Shown: one piece after another, positions 50,301 to 61,569 of the stretch
How the letters are laid out: each line of letters begins with the position of its first letter
How positions within the stretch are numbered: the stretch's first letter is position 1
From: Albugo candida
Taxonomy: Eukaryota; Oomycota; Peronosporomycetes; Albuginales; Albuginaceae
Direction of reading: 5' to 3'
DNA length: 64,000 nt
Assembly (NCBI GenBank): GCA_905220665.1
Contig: CAJNAR010000191.1
Location: forward strand, 247,134-311,133
Made by a program: the position numbers and the translations under genes
Notes under the pieces: model-generated
What the model saw: only the letters and a program-made list of their open reading frames with translations
Databases searched by the model: none
What the model was told of the DNA's origin: nothing

Positions 50301-53300
50301 AGAGTTGACGTAAAAAAGCTTCGATGGTGCTACAGCAATGAGAACATTAACTTCGTAACGGAGCGGAAGTTGGATGATAGAGATTATAGTAGACGCTCAG
50401 CTTCTTTATCTGCTCCCAGGATACCTTTCCTTGAACGCTGAAAAGCATTGCGTGGATGTCACCGATAAAGTCATAGAAGCTCACAAGAATAATTATTAGG
50501 AAAAGCCCAAGGCGACAACGACGATAATAGTCTTAAATGTGACTAGACTGAGATCGAAGATATATCATCTGGGAGATAGGTTGGCTCAAATATCGTATTT
50601 AGTGTGGACCCAAACTTGAGTGGAAAGTTTACACGCTACAAAGCTAGCCCGAGGCTATTGGCGCATTCCAAAGAAGCCTCTGGATTCACGTTTATATGCA
50701 CCGGATCGCTAAAAGGTCTCATTCACAGCATCAGAAATAAGTTTGGAAGTTTTCATGAATAATTCTCTCAAAAGTTTGTTAGGAAGCGTGGGCGCTCTTC
50801 TCGTACCACCCTCAGCTTTTGATCTTTTTCCGACTTTTCTTGCTTAAAAACGGCATGTACAAAATCAGAGATATGAGGTTTTCAGCTTGGAAGAATGGCT
50901 TTTGGGAATGAACAGCACTCGTTGCTTACTTGGCTTCTTACTGTGAAAATCATCTATCGGCTTCGAAAGAACTGAATGAGCAGTTAGATTATTGCAAAAT
51001 TAGAATCGCGTCAAAAAGTAGGTTTTGACGGAATAGCATGAAAAATTTCAATGCCGTGCGGATAAAACATATCGAAGTCACCTACATATCCATTGCTGAA
51101 GCTGTGCTTGTATTATGGAAGCTCAGGTAAATACGAAGTGCCATACCATGACTTTACACTGTGCAGATTGTATCATATGCGATTCTTGATAATTTTATAC
51201 TCGAGCAGCGGGTGATACACCCGAATTTAGTTAAAGAGGGAGTCTATGCGTTCCAAAAGCTTTTTACGAAATCACCGAGCTGTCTCTAACCTTGTGGAAT
51301 GTTTATAATTCTGATAGCTCATCTCGGTCTTCAAAGAACAAGCCGATCATGTGTGAAGTTCATAGGAAAAACCACCTGAGTTTAGTTGCAATCAATCAGG
51401 GATTTAAGCTGCTCCAAACTTCGCCATAAAAAGGATGAGCAACGGTTAATATCGCTTTTCCCTTCCCGATCGAGCATTCAAAGTCTTCCTTATATAAAAT
51501 CCACATTTCATTCACTTGGAAAAACATCACGAAATGGCCCTGAGAGTTCTCGAGAGCCTCGGCATGGATCAAACACTATTTTAGAGCGAGAACAACTCTA
51601 GAAATCCAGCCTTGCTAAGTCACCCAGAATACTCTAGGGAAGTTTCAGTAGCGGAATTGTGGCAAATCTCTCTCTCTACATATGTATAAATGAACGATAA
51701 AAGGCTTTCTTCGTGGCTGTCTTGTCCATTCTAGAAATCAAGAAGCAGCATGTATCACTATATTAGTAGCAGTAGTATCTCTAAAGTCTGGTTCAGTTTG
51801 ATTTTAGGCACAATGTTTTCGCTGGCATTTATTTACACTTCAATTACACCGATGAAAACATGTGGGACCAAAGATACCCCTCTACTAGATTCATTACCCG
51901 GCTCAATTGACCTTCTACTTCTGCACTATTTTTTTGGCTGATCGCTGTCGATGTAGATCATTATTTCTAACACAGATGAGAAAATAGATTAACAGTGCCT
52001 GAAAAGTCCTTCTTCGAATCGGCGCATGTATTCGTGGACACCCTATCCACAAGTAGAAATTGTCACAAATCGTACAGGTAAAAACTTACAAGAGATTTTA
52101 GTGCAGATGATGGAATTGACGATAAAACTCTCTGTTCTCATTACTTAAATCTACGATCATCTAATGACTTTCTCTTTACCCCATGTACAAGTATGCTAGC
52201 AGTATTCATGAAGACGAAACAAAGACCTCAATCGTAATGTCGAAAAAAGACATACTTTTGTAGCCAGTGCATCTTTCAAATAAAGGTGAGTGATGTGTAT
52301 ACCCCTTCGTTTGTCAGCTAAATTATTTCAAGTTTATCAAGTTCAAGAGCCATTGATCATGGCTCACGGACTCTCATAATTACTACCTCAGTGTCAGATT
52401 CATTCCATGACGCTCTCAAAACCAAAGTCAAACGTAATGCTGATCCCCTATTTTGTTTCACCCTTGTAGCAAACATAAACTAAATGATGGTACTATGAGT
52501 ACTTGCTAGAAAATGTGTTTTCACGCAACTACCGTGAAAAGAGATTGCATCACCATCTCTTCTAGACTTATGGCGACCTGACAGATCACTACATGCTAAG
52601 AACGAGGTGTGTGTCCATTTTTCCGTAGCCCGCTCGATGTTTCCTGTATAAATTCAGTAAGAAAAGTCAATTGATTGTCGTTGTAACGAATAAATGATTG
52701 GCAGAACCATAGCATAAAACTATTAACAAAACAAAGAAATACGAGTCAAAAAGCACGCAAATACGAGTATTTTGCTCAACGTTATCAAGCGGGTTTTTCA
52801 TATAGCTACCCAGTACTCGTCATGAATATGTGTAGCATACTGATTCTCTGTCGTAAACAGCGCACTACAAGTTGACCCGCCAGATTGTGCAAAGGAATTA
52901 AACTCATTCGCACTAACTCGATGTAAAAGCAACCTGTTACCTCGACCATATCCATTTAACCCCTCTCCTATTGATCTACAACACCTTCGGGAGCTTTTGC
53001 ATTTCAGAAATTTTCATTTTGAAATTGAGTTTCTCACCGAGATCTGTCGGTCTTATGTCGTATGAAGGATATTTACGAAATTTGCGCTGTATTAAGTATA
53101 GGCTTTGAAGGAATTTGAAAAAAGTAAATACAAACACGTGTCCTGATCCGAATCAAGAGTATGTTCCCATGGGTGAATATAGACACGAATTCAAGTCCTT
53201 TGCTTTATTACACTTGCAAACTTAATGTGAAGTGTATCTCTCGGAATGGAGGCAATGTAAGTTGTAGAGCACAAGTGGTTTTGCTGAAAACAGCACAGAG

Positions 53301-53848
53301 AACTTCAAATAAACATAGTTTACAGATATGTGCAACCCGATAGTTCAATTCTGTCGAAACGGCAGGTTTGAAAACGAGTGTGGTTGACGGTGAAGGCTAT
53401 AATTTACTCCCCTTGTCAGAATAAGATAACAGATTCAAAGTTGTTGACGTGTATTACATTTCCCGGACACATTGTCTAATAAGGCTAATGTGCGTTTAAT
53501 AACTGAGACATGCTAGCAGCCTCAGAAATAATCGAACATCATTCATGGCATCAGATTTTGAATTGGCTAAGCGTCAGGGTCACATTTAGATATACACCTT
53601 CTCTGCCTCATCGCCTGTCGGTACAATTATTTCGTTGCGAAGAATGGAAATCAAGCGTGGGATATAAATATTTGCTTTCACCACCCCCCTATCAGGAGCG
53701 TTACGCTTCCCCAACGTTACCACTTCATGAAAATGTTTGCCCGTCATCAATTTAGATACGGACAATTTCATCGTCAGTAATGAAACCAAAGACCGTAACT
53801 CTCGTTTTTAAAAGCTTTACGAGATGTATGTATCTTTAATTTTTTTTA
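50301..53848. other. 3.5-kb stretch with no supported gene
   Basis: All frames are short. A minus segment near 50490-50340 reads about 40 residues with a hydrophobic start (LFLIIILVSFYDFIG) but has no family. A plus segment 50900-51300 reads protein-like across stops and is also unassigned. At 53161-53343 a 60-codon plus frame has YYTCKLNVKCISRNGG followed by SCRAQV, which loosely recalls a FLYWCH or transposase N-terminal zinc finger. Otherwise nothing is seen. Confidence 0.4.
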
Positions 53849-54022
53849 GGGTATTGATATCCTCATAACTAGAATTGATATTCCCATAACGCTTTTCTTG
53901 AAATAGAATTTTATCATAAATTCAATTACATCATGCCTACTTCAATCATTCCTCCCACAACTTCTTATAAATTTAATCGGAGTATCGATATTTATACAGC
54001 TAAAATTGATAACCTCACAACT

Positions 54023-54030
54023 TTTTTTAA
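54023..54030 (+). repeat. Target-site duplication, left copy
   Basis: ttttttaa immediately outside the left inverted repeat of the nested MULE. The matching copy is at 55988-55995. The low-complexity sequence lowers its value as proof, but position and orientation fit exactly. Confidence 0.75.
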
Positions 54031-55987
54031 GGGAGCGCATATAATCACACACCCATTAGAAGTATTCTCATTCTCACATCCCTTTAACTATTCGCACCCG
54101 CCCCCCCCCAACTCCGGAGCCGATAAAATCATTCCGTATCAATTCTAACAATCACGTAATTAATATAATATAAAACCAATACAATCATTCCGTCGTATCA
54201 ATTCTACCACTCGTAATAATATTATAATATTCATTGATTTCAATTCTTCAACGACGTTCACTAACATCCACCGCGTATCCACCACAATGCAAAATCTATT
54301 AAACGCGTCCTATTCCTGCCTCGAAGTCACGGATAGTGATGTCAATAGCTTTGCTAAACTCTAAGGGTACGCTGTGACTCGCGCTCGCTCAAAGAAAAGC
54401 AAAACGGACGAAATGCGAAAGTTTTGGCTGGGATGCGTGCAGCGGCAACGCTAAGGGAAATCGGGAAGCGACCTACGAAACACTTCGACGATCAAAACCG
54501 GTTGTACAGGGCAGGCTGCTATTTAACGGGTCCAGGATCCAGAACGCCCAGATTTACGTTAAGAATGGGACCTTGTGGTTACAAACGGCGAACATCATGG
54601 ACATAATACCGCTACTGATGCCTCGGCCTACACGAGAAACAGAGCGCTTGATTTCGAGCGGGAAAAGTTGGTTGCAAATATGACCAAAGCAGGCGCATCT
54701 CTACACGTAGTTCTTGCAACCCTCTGCCATAATGATCCAGGCTGTCTGGCTGTTAGGTAGGATATACAATACAGCAATAATGTGCAGGCCAATCGCAAAG
54801 CACACACTTTCAAAATAGACGAATCATATAGTGAGTCTTAGAAGCTGTGGCTATCACTGTGCAATTCCACTGACGAAGAGATCGTCGAGGACCGCTGGAG
54901 AAACATTAGGGAAAGAGTGTCGCCTCTTGTGGTACGATATCCCGGTACACGTGGCTCCAACCGCACAGACAACAGTTTGTGAATGCGTGGATTAATAAAG
55001 TTGATCATTTTGGTCATGCTGTTAATTCCAGAGTCGAAGGTAGTCCTGTATTTAAAGAAACAATGGATTGCGGTATCCACAGCCAATCTCCACGGTATTT
55101 GCGGTAAACAATTTACTTGCTGGGGAGGTATAAAGAATTGAGATTAGCCGGGAAATAAGTGTGGAGGAGATGTTGAGGGTGCCAATACGCTTGCAGGCAG
55201 ACCTCTTGTCTGTAGTTGTTCGCGAAATCTCGTCATTTGTTCTGTTCAAGGTAATCAATTCGAATCAAGTAAGAGAAATCCTTTCCTTTGTTTTTCTTCG
55301 TGCTGAATGTTTGGTATTTTAAGTGCACGGAAAAAACAGCTTGCCATACAACCTGGTCCCCGGACTTTTTGTTCTGGAGCCTTTTGCCAAGTCAATGGAA
55401 CTACCCTGCGAACATAAGTTGCGGGCGATGATCGAAAAACAACTTCGCTAGCGGTTTCTGACTTTAACCGCCACTAGTGGTTGCGGCAGCCACTTCATTA
55501 AGCTCCTGCTCCCATGGGACACGTGTTCAAAACGACAATCGAATCAATTGTGCGTCGTCATGCAGAAATGGATCCGCACCAGAAAAGGCAGCTGCGGACA
55601 TCATTGGTGGGATTGAATGCTACGGAAAATATCGAAGCTGACGAACCAAATGACGATCGTACACACGGTCGTCCCACTTCACGATCGCAGCGATCAACGC
55701 GCCGGAACCCATCCCTTTTTGAGGATGTTATGGCATCAAAGCAACCAAGGCGGAAGAGCAAGAACTACAAACAGGAATGGCATAATAAGCGAACCTGCCC
55801 AAACTCTCGTCGAACATCTACTGAGTAGAGAGCTATGCCTCTGAAATTGAGAGCTATTGACAATACTCTCCGCGACTATTATAATTACGTGATTGGTGTA
55901 ATTGATATGGAATGATTTTATTGGCTCCTGAATTGGGGGGAGGGGGGGTTGAAAATAGTTTAAGGGTGTGTGATTATATGCGCTCCC
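54031..55987 (+). mobile_element. MULE with inverted repeats and 8-bp target duplication
   Basis: The left end is gggagcgcatataatcacac and the right end its reverse complement (...gtgtgattatatgcgctccc). The inverted arms run about 120-150 bp, and each contains a run of 7-9 C or G residues (54101-54110 left; 55937-55950 right) plus 'caatcacgtaatta'. The direct repeat ttttttaa flanks both sides (54023-54030 and 55988-55995), within the 8-11 bp range of Mutator target duplications. The element sits inside the 5' region of the surrounding MULE, so it inserted later. Its transposase is internally deleted. Confidence 0.88.
54287..55828 (+). pseudogene. MULE transposase relic with FAR1-like DNA-binding domain
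   Basis: The first ATG in the element is at 54287. The N-terminal FAR1/FHY3-like zinc-binding region is recognisable across frames: TRARSKKSKTDEMRKFWLGC, a QIYVKNGT.WLQTAN block, and an HHGHN motif supplying the His ligands (54390-54610). ALDFEREKLVANMTKAGAS then leads into LCHNDPGCLAVR (helical linker, 54640-54760). The catalytic core with its Asp residues is missing at about 54835. The sequence resumes with the post-core region (STDEEIVEDRW, FVNAWINKVDHFGHAVNSRV, 54870-55035), a MELPCEHKLRAMIE SWIM-type segment (about 55395) and a C-terminal knuckle at 55757-55798 with its first two cysteines changed (S..Y....H....C). It is non-autonomous at best. Confidence 0.82.
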
Positions 55988-55995
55988 TTTTTTAA
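55988..55995 (+). repeat. Target-site duplication, right copy
   Basis: ttttttaa immediately outside the right inverted repeat of the nested MULE, followed by 'ggaattataaag', which continues the host sequence interrupted at 54030. Confidence 0.75.
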
Positions 55996-56069
55996 GGAAT
56001 TATAAAGTGAAGATACCAAGGTTGTATACTATACGTACGGATATCATATTGCACATTTTAATACTAGCA

Positions 56070-57790
56070 ATGGAAAGTGACGACGAGGAACAGCAAACTA
56101 ATAGCAGCTTCTTCGACAACAGGATTTATGCCAATGAAGAGGATTTCATTCAAGCAGTAATTGAGTGCAACCGAAAGTTGAGCGTTCGTTTCGTGTGGTG
56201 TCAAGCGACATACGGCGTTACAGAGCAGTTGGCGCACAACATGGCTTTTTCTTCGTTGTACAGTTTACCTTTTCGCAGACATTCAGCCCTCCAGCAAAGT
56301 TTCTTTTGCACACCTGTCAAGTATCCGAATCGTCAAATGTGTCTCATAGATATACAAATGCGAAACAAATTGCTTTAAATCATGCAGATAAATGGCCATA
56401 GTCTCCGGTAGGAAAGCGACTCCCGTGATGATAGAAATGAAGTCCCGCCACTATATGAACTGTTCTCACGCACTCAAAGATTTAAAACTTGGGCTATACA
56501 GAAGTGATATTGAGGAATACAGCCTTATTCCAACCTACATGGCTGTACTTAACAGTCGAGGCCACGAAGCCAAGCTTGAAATCGTAGATATTGAATTTAT
56601 GCGGCTGAGTATCACTTTTCGGGAAGGGTTTCAACAATATAAGTCATACAGCACACGTAGGATATCCGTGAACGGCTCAATTATAAACACATAAATCGCT
56701 GGGATTCTCCTTGTAGCATGCTTTTGAATGGAGCAACGATATCCAAATTAACGGAGTTGAGCTCGTGTCGTTGGAGAATGAAGGTAAATGGAGCTGGTTT
56801 TTGGAATTCCCACTCTCTACCTCAAGCCATCTCCAGCATTCGTGATATCGGATAGAGACAAGGGACTTATGAAAGCTATGCATACATCGGCACCAGACGT
56901 CCCACATTTTTCTGCTCCCGACTTTTGATGGAATTTTTTTACAAGAAATACGAGTCCAAGTTATTGAAGATTTTGGCATGAATATTAGATCGCTCACGAA
57001 TAACGGTGGATTACGAGAAGGCGAATGCAAACATCGCAAATTTGAACATCAGTGCGCTGGTCTGGCTTCAAGATTTTGAGCGTGAGAATTGAACAATAGC
57101 TTACTCACCATGTCCAAGATACAACACTTTGACATTAAACAATGGGGAGGCGGTAAACAGCGTGTTGATGGCTTCGGATTATCGACTGCTCGATGGAGAT
57201 CGAACGTCACATGACGTGCAAGTAGGCTGAAAATATCAGCAAAGTGAAACGCTAGAGAGTACTAACTCCATATGCATCACGAAAGTTTGATAAAACAATG
57301 GCCGCTACGAGGCAAGGTGAAACTGATGAATGCTCGACCTGTTGCTTCATCGTCGCAATGCGCTCAGGGGTGGGGAGTATTCCGGTGAGATTTTCAGTTC
57401 AATTCCGCGATAAAGTTGTACGATGGTCTTGTGGGTACTCAAAAGAAGTTGGATCACCCTTGCATTCGTCCATTACTAGCTTTAAAGCATACCAGAAAAT
57501 TTCCCAACATGGTCACGTATTTCCAAGAACCCTGGAAATCATCGATGTTTTTGGTCACCTATCCTAAGAGTTTTGACGATAACATAATGCCAATCGTTTT
57601 GAAAAATGTCCTCAGAAGAGGTGTGTGCAACGCTGCATCCATATTTTTGAGCAAAAAAGGGCGCTCAAAGAAGAAGCGGGTTCCATCGCAACAAGCTACT
57701 AAGAAAATGAAAGAGCGCCAAACGAGAAGATATGGGGTTGTGCAACCATTTCGGCTAGAATCGTGAGATCTGTGCGAAAAGGCACGCATA
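56070..57790 (+). pseudogene. MULE transposase relic, MuDR-type, in the outer element
   Basis: The ATG at 56070 opens a frame to 56378: an acidic start (MESDDEEQQ), then FF.NRIYANEEDFIQAV, typical of the MuDR N-terminal DNA-binding domain, followed by a zinc-binding region across frames. Next come IEEYSLIPTYMAVLNSRG (helical linker, 56500), SITFREGFQQYKSYS, the core WSWFLEFPLST then VISDRDKGLMKAMHTSAPD with the Asp preserved (56800-56900), and a post-core LPYAS..FDKTMAATR (57270-57310). The C-terminal KKKRVPSQQATKKMKERQ leads to a knuckle broken by an indel and a stop (57735-57775). At least six frame changes or stops make it inactive. It aligns with the copy at 48.8-50.3 kb, which kept the knuckle but has decayed elsewhere. 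Confidence 0.85.
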
Positions 57791-57917
57791 ATTGTATGTC
57801 ACATTCTCCTTAACACATAGTGCTATATTGATCAGAGGTTTTCCATCCAAAAGACTGGGTTTTCCTCGCTTTATCCATATGAAAAGTATACAGCCTTGGC
57901 CTGTTCATTTTATTTTA

Positions 57918-58703
57918 GGGTAATGCTATCCCGACCACTTTTTTTTAATTACATTCTTATTAATCATTTTAGATTACATCATGCCTACTTAAATTATTAC
58001 TCCCATAACTTTTTTGGAACAATAATTAATGGTATTGATATCCCGACAACTTTTTTTTTAATTTATTTATTGGCAATTCAGATTACGTCATGCCTACTTA
58101 GATTATTACTCTTACAATTTTTTTTAAAGTAACTAAGTTTACATATTCAACTAATAGGATTCATTTACGTCTAATGCCAAATCTAGTAGATACAGACACC
58201 TGCAACTGAGCTAAACACTCATCAGTAATAGACGATGCATTGCCAGTTTGTTAAGGTATGATGCGTCGTAAAGATGCAAAAGTTATTATACACTAACGGC
58301 CGAAAATAAAATGTGTTTAGAAAAAATTCTGTGTAGGGAAAATATTCAATTTTTTACAAAAGCTTGTTCTGAATCTAACCTTGTAACGGAATTCCGCAAG
58401 ACCGCTTGTTATGGCCGACTCCCCGCAGTTGCTGCACCTGCATTTCCCTGTGTCCGATGCTCAAATGCTATGTGTCAAAATTGTCACATGCAACGGCCTA
58501 TCATAGTTGTAACATTCTAGGTATTAGCCAATCACAAATAATCTCGATTGAAGCTGTTGGAGCAACAACTTAGGGTGTGTATGGATGTAATTAGTTAAAA
58601 ATGTAATATCATTCATGTATTTTGCAAAAAAGAAAAAGTTGTGAGATTAATAATTTAACTAGGCATGTTGTAATTTAAAAAAGTTGTCGGGATATCAATA
58701 CCC
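57918..58703. mobile_element. Short TIR unit with duplicated left arm
   Basis: Two direct copies of the arm (57918 and 58031, about 113 bp apart; both have tatcccgac followed by a T-run and 'catgcctactta') face one inverted copy ending at 58703. This could be a MITE-like derivative of the surrounding MULE, or its duplicated right end. The interior holds a 69-codon ATG frame (58311-58520) with C-x2-C-x4-C-x2-C (CVRCSNAMCQNC) near its end. That is reminiscent of a transposase C-terminal zinc finger but not assignable. Confidence 0.55.
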
Positions 58704-58751
58704 TTATTTTATTACTATCTTGGTATATTTTTTAGGAGGAATCGCTCGTTG

Positions 58752-61263
58752 TTCAGCACTCACCTATTCTGTGATGAGCACTCAGCCTCCATAAATTAAT
58801 ATATTATGGCATCTGATTGGTTCAAATAAGTATAATAAAGAATAAAAATCTAAAATAACGAGAATCGTTAATCAGCCCCCATCCTTCAGTAATTGATGAA
58901 AATCATTGGTCTGTGAAAGTGCAGTGAAATGAAAACAATAAAATCAAAACAAACTTAGGTACCTGCAAATTTTGTACTACTTAATCTAAGTCTGTATCTA
59001 AATCTACTGCTGCAAGTGTTGCTGGTGCTCCTGGTGCTACTGTTACTTCTTGACGGCAGGTTCTGGTATTGTGACCTGACTTTTGGCATTTTCGACATGT
59101 TTGGCGATGCACAGGAGAAGCAAATGCAGCGCTTACATGCTAAAACTTCGATGGAAGTCGCTGCGTTGAGCTTGATGGCCTACCACGCGTGCGCACTTGC
59201 ACAGAATCGTCGCTGGGACTGTCAAGATATAGTCTAGCAGCGCACGCTTACGATGATTAAGAGCATTTTAATACTCATCAGTAACCATCTTTAATGCTTT
59301 CTCAATTCCAATTGGCATGGTCCCAGCCTCAATAGGAATTGGCATTGGCTGAACCAGCAACCAATGCTGATCAAAATCATTAACAGATACCAACATTACT
59401 TGGTGACAAAAAGCATGGGCGCAAGGATAGCCCATTCTAGATTTCAACAAGCCTACAAGTAAATTGAAGTTGGTTTAGTTGCAGTTCATGGCACTTTGTC
59501 GCAATTACTTGCATTTAGTTGCAGTCTACAGATCTTGATAATTTCGGTCATCATTAAGCCACTTCTGGTACTGCCGATGAGATGCGCGCAGACCTGCTAC
59601 TGAAATCTACCTATGAAAACATGGAACCTAGTTGCATCGTGACTATAGCCCGCTGCTATGAGTTTTGCTGCACAATGATAGCAAGCTGACCTTCGCAGGA
59701 AAGGCGAACTGCTGAATTCACTGAGAGTAGATCCACTGCAATGAATGAAATTTCAGATACATATGACTGTTGCCAGCATAATCAGCATGCAATACAACTT
59801 ACTTGTCGAAACAGCGATCCCTTTTTTAAAGAAACATGGTCGCTCTCCACCCGGGATGTCGTTACATGCCCATAATGACGCTTATTGTACAAGAAAGCAG
59901 CAACAAACCACTACTTATAATCCAGCCAAGTTTTCTCAAAGTATCCCATCGAAGCTGCAGGGAAGGTGGCATCCATTACTTAAAGTTGGTTCGGAATTTA
60001 GCAATGGCTGTGGCGGCAACAAGTTGGTTTCAGGTTTGGTTAAATTCTTGCCAGTCTTCTGAGGTTTAAAATGCTGTCATTTGCTTGGCAATAATGTTCT
60101 TGCTAATATGCCAGCGGTAAAGCAAGCAAGATGCATTGGAAAACGTCCTTAAAAGCGCGCTCATCAGCGTATGCTCCCGATCTGTGACAAAAGAGTGCTG
60201 CATGCGGCCACATCCTTGGAATTTTTTTAACATGACGCATTGCCCGTAAGTAGTCTGCCGAAGTCTCGTTCTCCATAAAGCAGTATACAAATGTGAAGGT
60301 GCTATTTGTTGCTGTGATGCCAGTAATATGAAGGAGAGGGATTCCATATCTGTTGATTTGTAGGTAGCATCAATAAGTCAGACACGGCCAGCACTGTACT
60401 TGTTGCAAATCTACTTTGCAGAAGATGAGATAATCAGCAGGTGATTAGCCGCTGCAGAACATCATACTGAGAGAAGTAGTCACTGGGAGCAAGGCCATCT
60501 AATTAAGCTACCAGTAAAGATCGTCCAGCCAGCATCCTGTTGCGTTCTGCATGATGCAAGTTGTAGATATCTTGAGTTGTGGCCATGATATTATTGTTTT
60601 GGCGCAGTGAAGTGACAATACGGCTGGGTGCCACACCATAACGACCCAGCATCAAGACTGATTGTCGGCTTTCTTTTGCTAAAAAGCGCACTCTTGGATG
60701 CGCATACTAGTGATCAAAGGGAGCATGATTGTGTTCTCCATTGTCAATTTGCACTTGCAATTCACCAGACTTTTATTTCCGTGTGAACAAACACCCAGTA
60801 CTGCAGCTAAAAGAAACACGTTGGCGAGTACCTACACCCATCACTGGGGAGTTTGATTGCGAGCACGTAAGAATCAAAGCTTTAACTTCTCCATCTGCCT
60901 TATTGCCTATCTTTCTTTTGTGTTTGATAACAACAACATAGCCTTGTTGTACTGTAGTGCATGATCATCAATTATCGCCTTCGTCTGTTCAATAGTAGTG
61001 AAGGCTAGCTGGGGTGGTTGTGTAAAGCTGTTCATTGTGGTTTCTAGAGGTGATGGAAGCGCAATTTCATTGTTTTCATTTCGTTGCATTTATTCAGACC
61101 AATCAGAGGCCACGATTTTCATTAATTTATGAAGGGTGGGGCTGATTGGCGATTCCCGTAATTTTTATTTTTATTTTGTTAAACTTATTTTAAACAACCA
61201 AACGCCACTAATCTATTAATTTATGGAGGGTGAGTGCTGATTACAGAAAAGATGAGTGCTGAA
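58752..61263 (-). mobile_element. Near-complete MULE with ~170-bp inverted repeats (2.5 kb)
   Basis: Left arm 58752-58921 begins ttcagcactca; right arm about 61093-61263 ends tgagtgctgaa. The arms align over their whole length, with shared landmarks 'cctccataaattaata' and 'gccccca/gccccac' followed by 'gattttcat'. An arm of the same type is found at 48.03-48.11 kb. No clear target duplication: the outside bases differ, so the insertion is old or the ends have eroded. On the minus strand its right end abuts a copia LTR remnant, which it appears to truncate. Confidence 0.85.
58981..61089 (-). pseudogene. FAR1-type MULE transposase relic (copy 2)
   Basis: Reads from the ATG at 61089-61087 to a TAA at 58983-58981 with several frame breaks. 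The N-terminal FAR1-like domain includes a CSTGC.F block and NGEHNHAP (zinc ligands, about 60880-60730). The linker is GVAPSRIVTSLRQNN..ATTQDIYN and RMLAGRSLLVA (60640-60505). The core is MESLSFILLASQQQ (60345), then FVTDREHTLMSALLRTF and RWHISKNIIAK (60190-60080). The post-core TTSRVES lies near 59790, and the SWIM-type RMGYPCAHAFCHQ near 59430. The C-terminal knuckle CRKCQKSGHNTRTC is intact (59056-59097). The tail is Ala/Asp-rich. The domain set is complete, but stops rule out activity. It is the best template for aligning the other copy at 46.6-48.1 kb. Confidence 0.88.
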
Positions 61264-61558
61264 AAACTATTTTTTTATACTCCCTTGATATTAATGCCTC
61301 ATTTTTATCGTGAGCTGAAAATTGAAATTCCAGATTATCAGACAAAATCCTCATCAAGAGAAACAGAAAATAAAATACAAGACCCTGCAATAGCAATGCA
61401 ACAAATAGGGATTGTGTAGATAATCTGTAACCAACGACATCCAGGGAGCTTAAATCCGGAAGTACTGATATTACGTCCTTAGTTTACCTAACAGTTAATC
61501 TAAGCCTTTACAAGCTACCGCATCTTATCTGCACATCCGTTATGTTGAATATCCAACA
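61264..61558 (-). repeat. Copia LTR remnant (3' LTR, truncated)
   Basis: On the minus strand a purine tract (gttgagggggag, about 61570-61559) is followed by TGTTGGATATTCAACATAAC, the expected start of a Ty1/copia LTR (TG, imperfect palindrome). The LTR runs to the MULE end at 61263 without a recognisable CA terminus, so at least its 3' part was probably lost or displaced by that insertion. Confidence 0.7.
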
Positions 61559-61569
61559 CTCCCCCTCAA

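Larger units (their letters stand above)
53849..58703 (+). mobile_element. Composite MULE element with nested insertion
   Basis: The outer arms are inverted: left from 53849 (gggtattgatatcc... catgcctacttcaatcattc) and right ending at 58703 (reverse complement, ...ggatatcaataccc). They share the end motif and the internal 'catgcctact' block. Between them lie a MuDR-type transposase relic (56.07-57.79 kb), a second MULE inserted at 54031-55987, and an extra tandem pair of arm copies (57918 and 58031). Removing the nested element leaves about 2.9 kb, a usual size for a MULE. No target duplication was found at the outer ends. The alternative is that the right arm belongs only to the 786-bp element starting at 57918. 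Confidence 0.6.

Noticed and set aside
59745..60069. 105- and 77-codon plus-strand frames
   Set aside because: Antisense to the MULE transposase relic on the minus strand.
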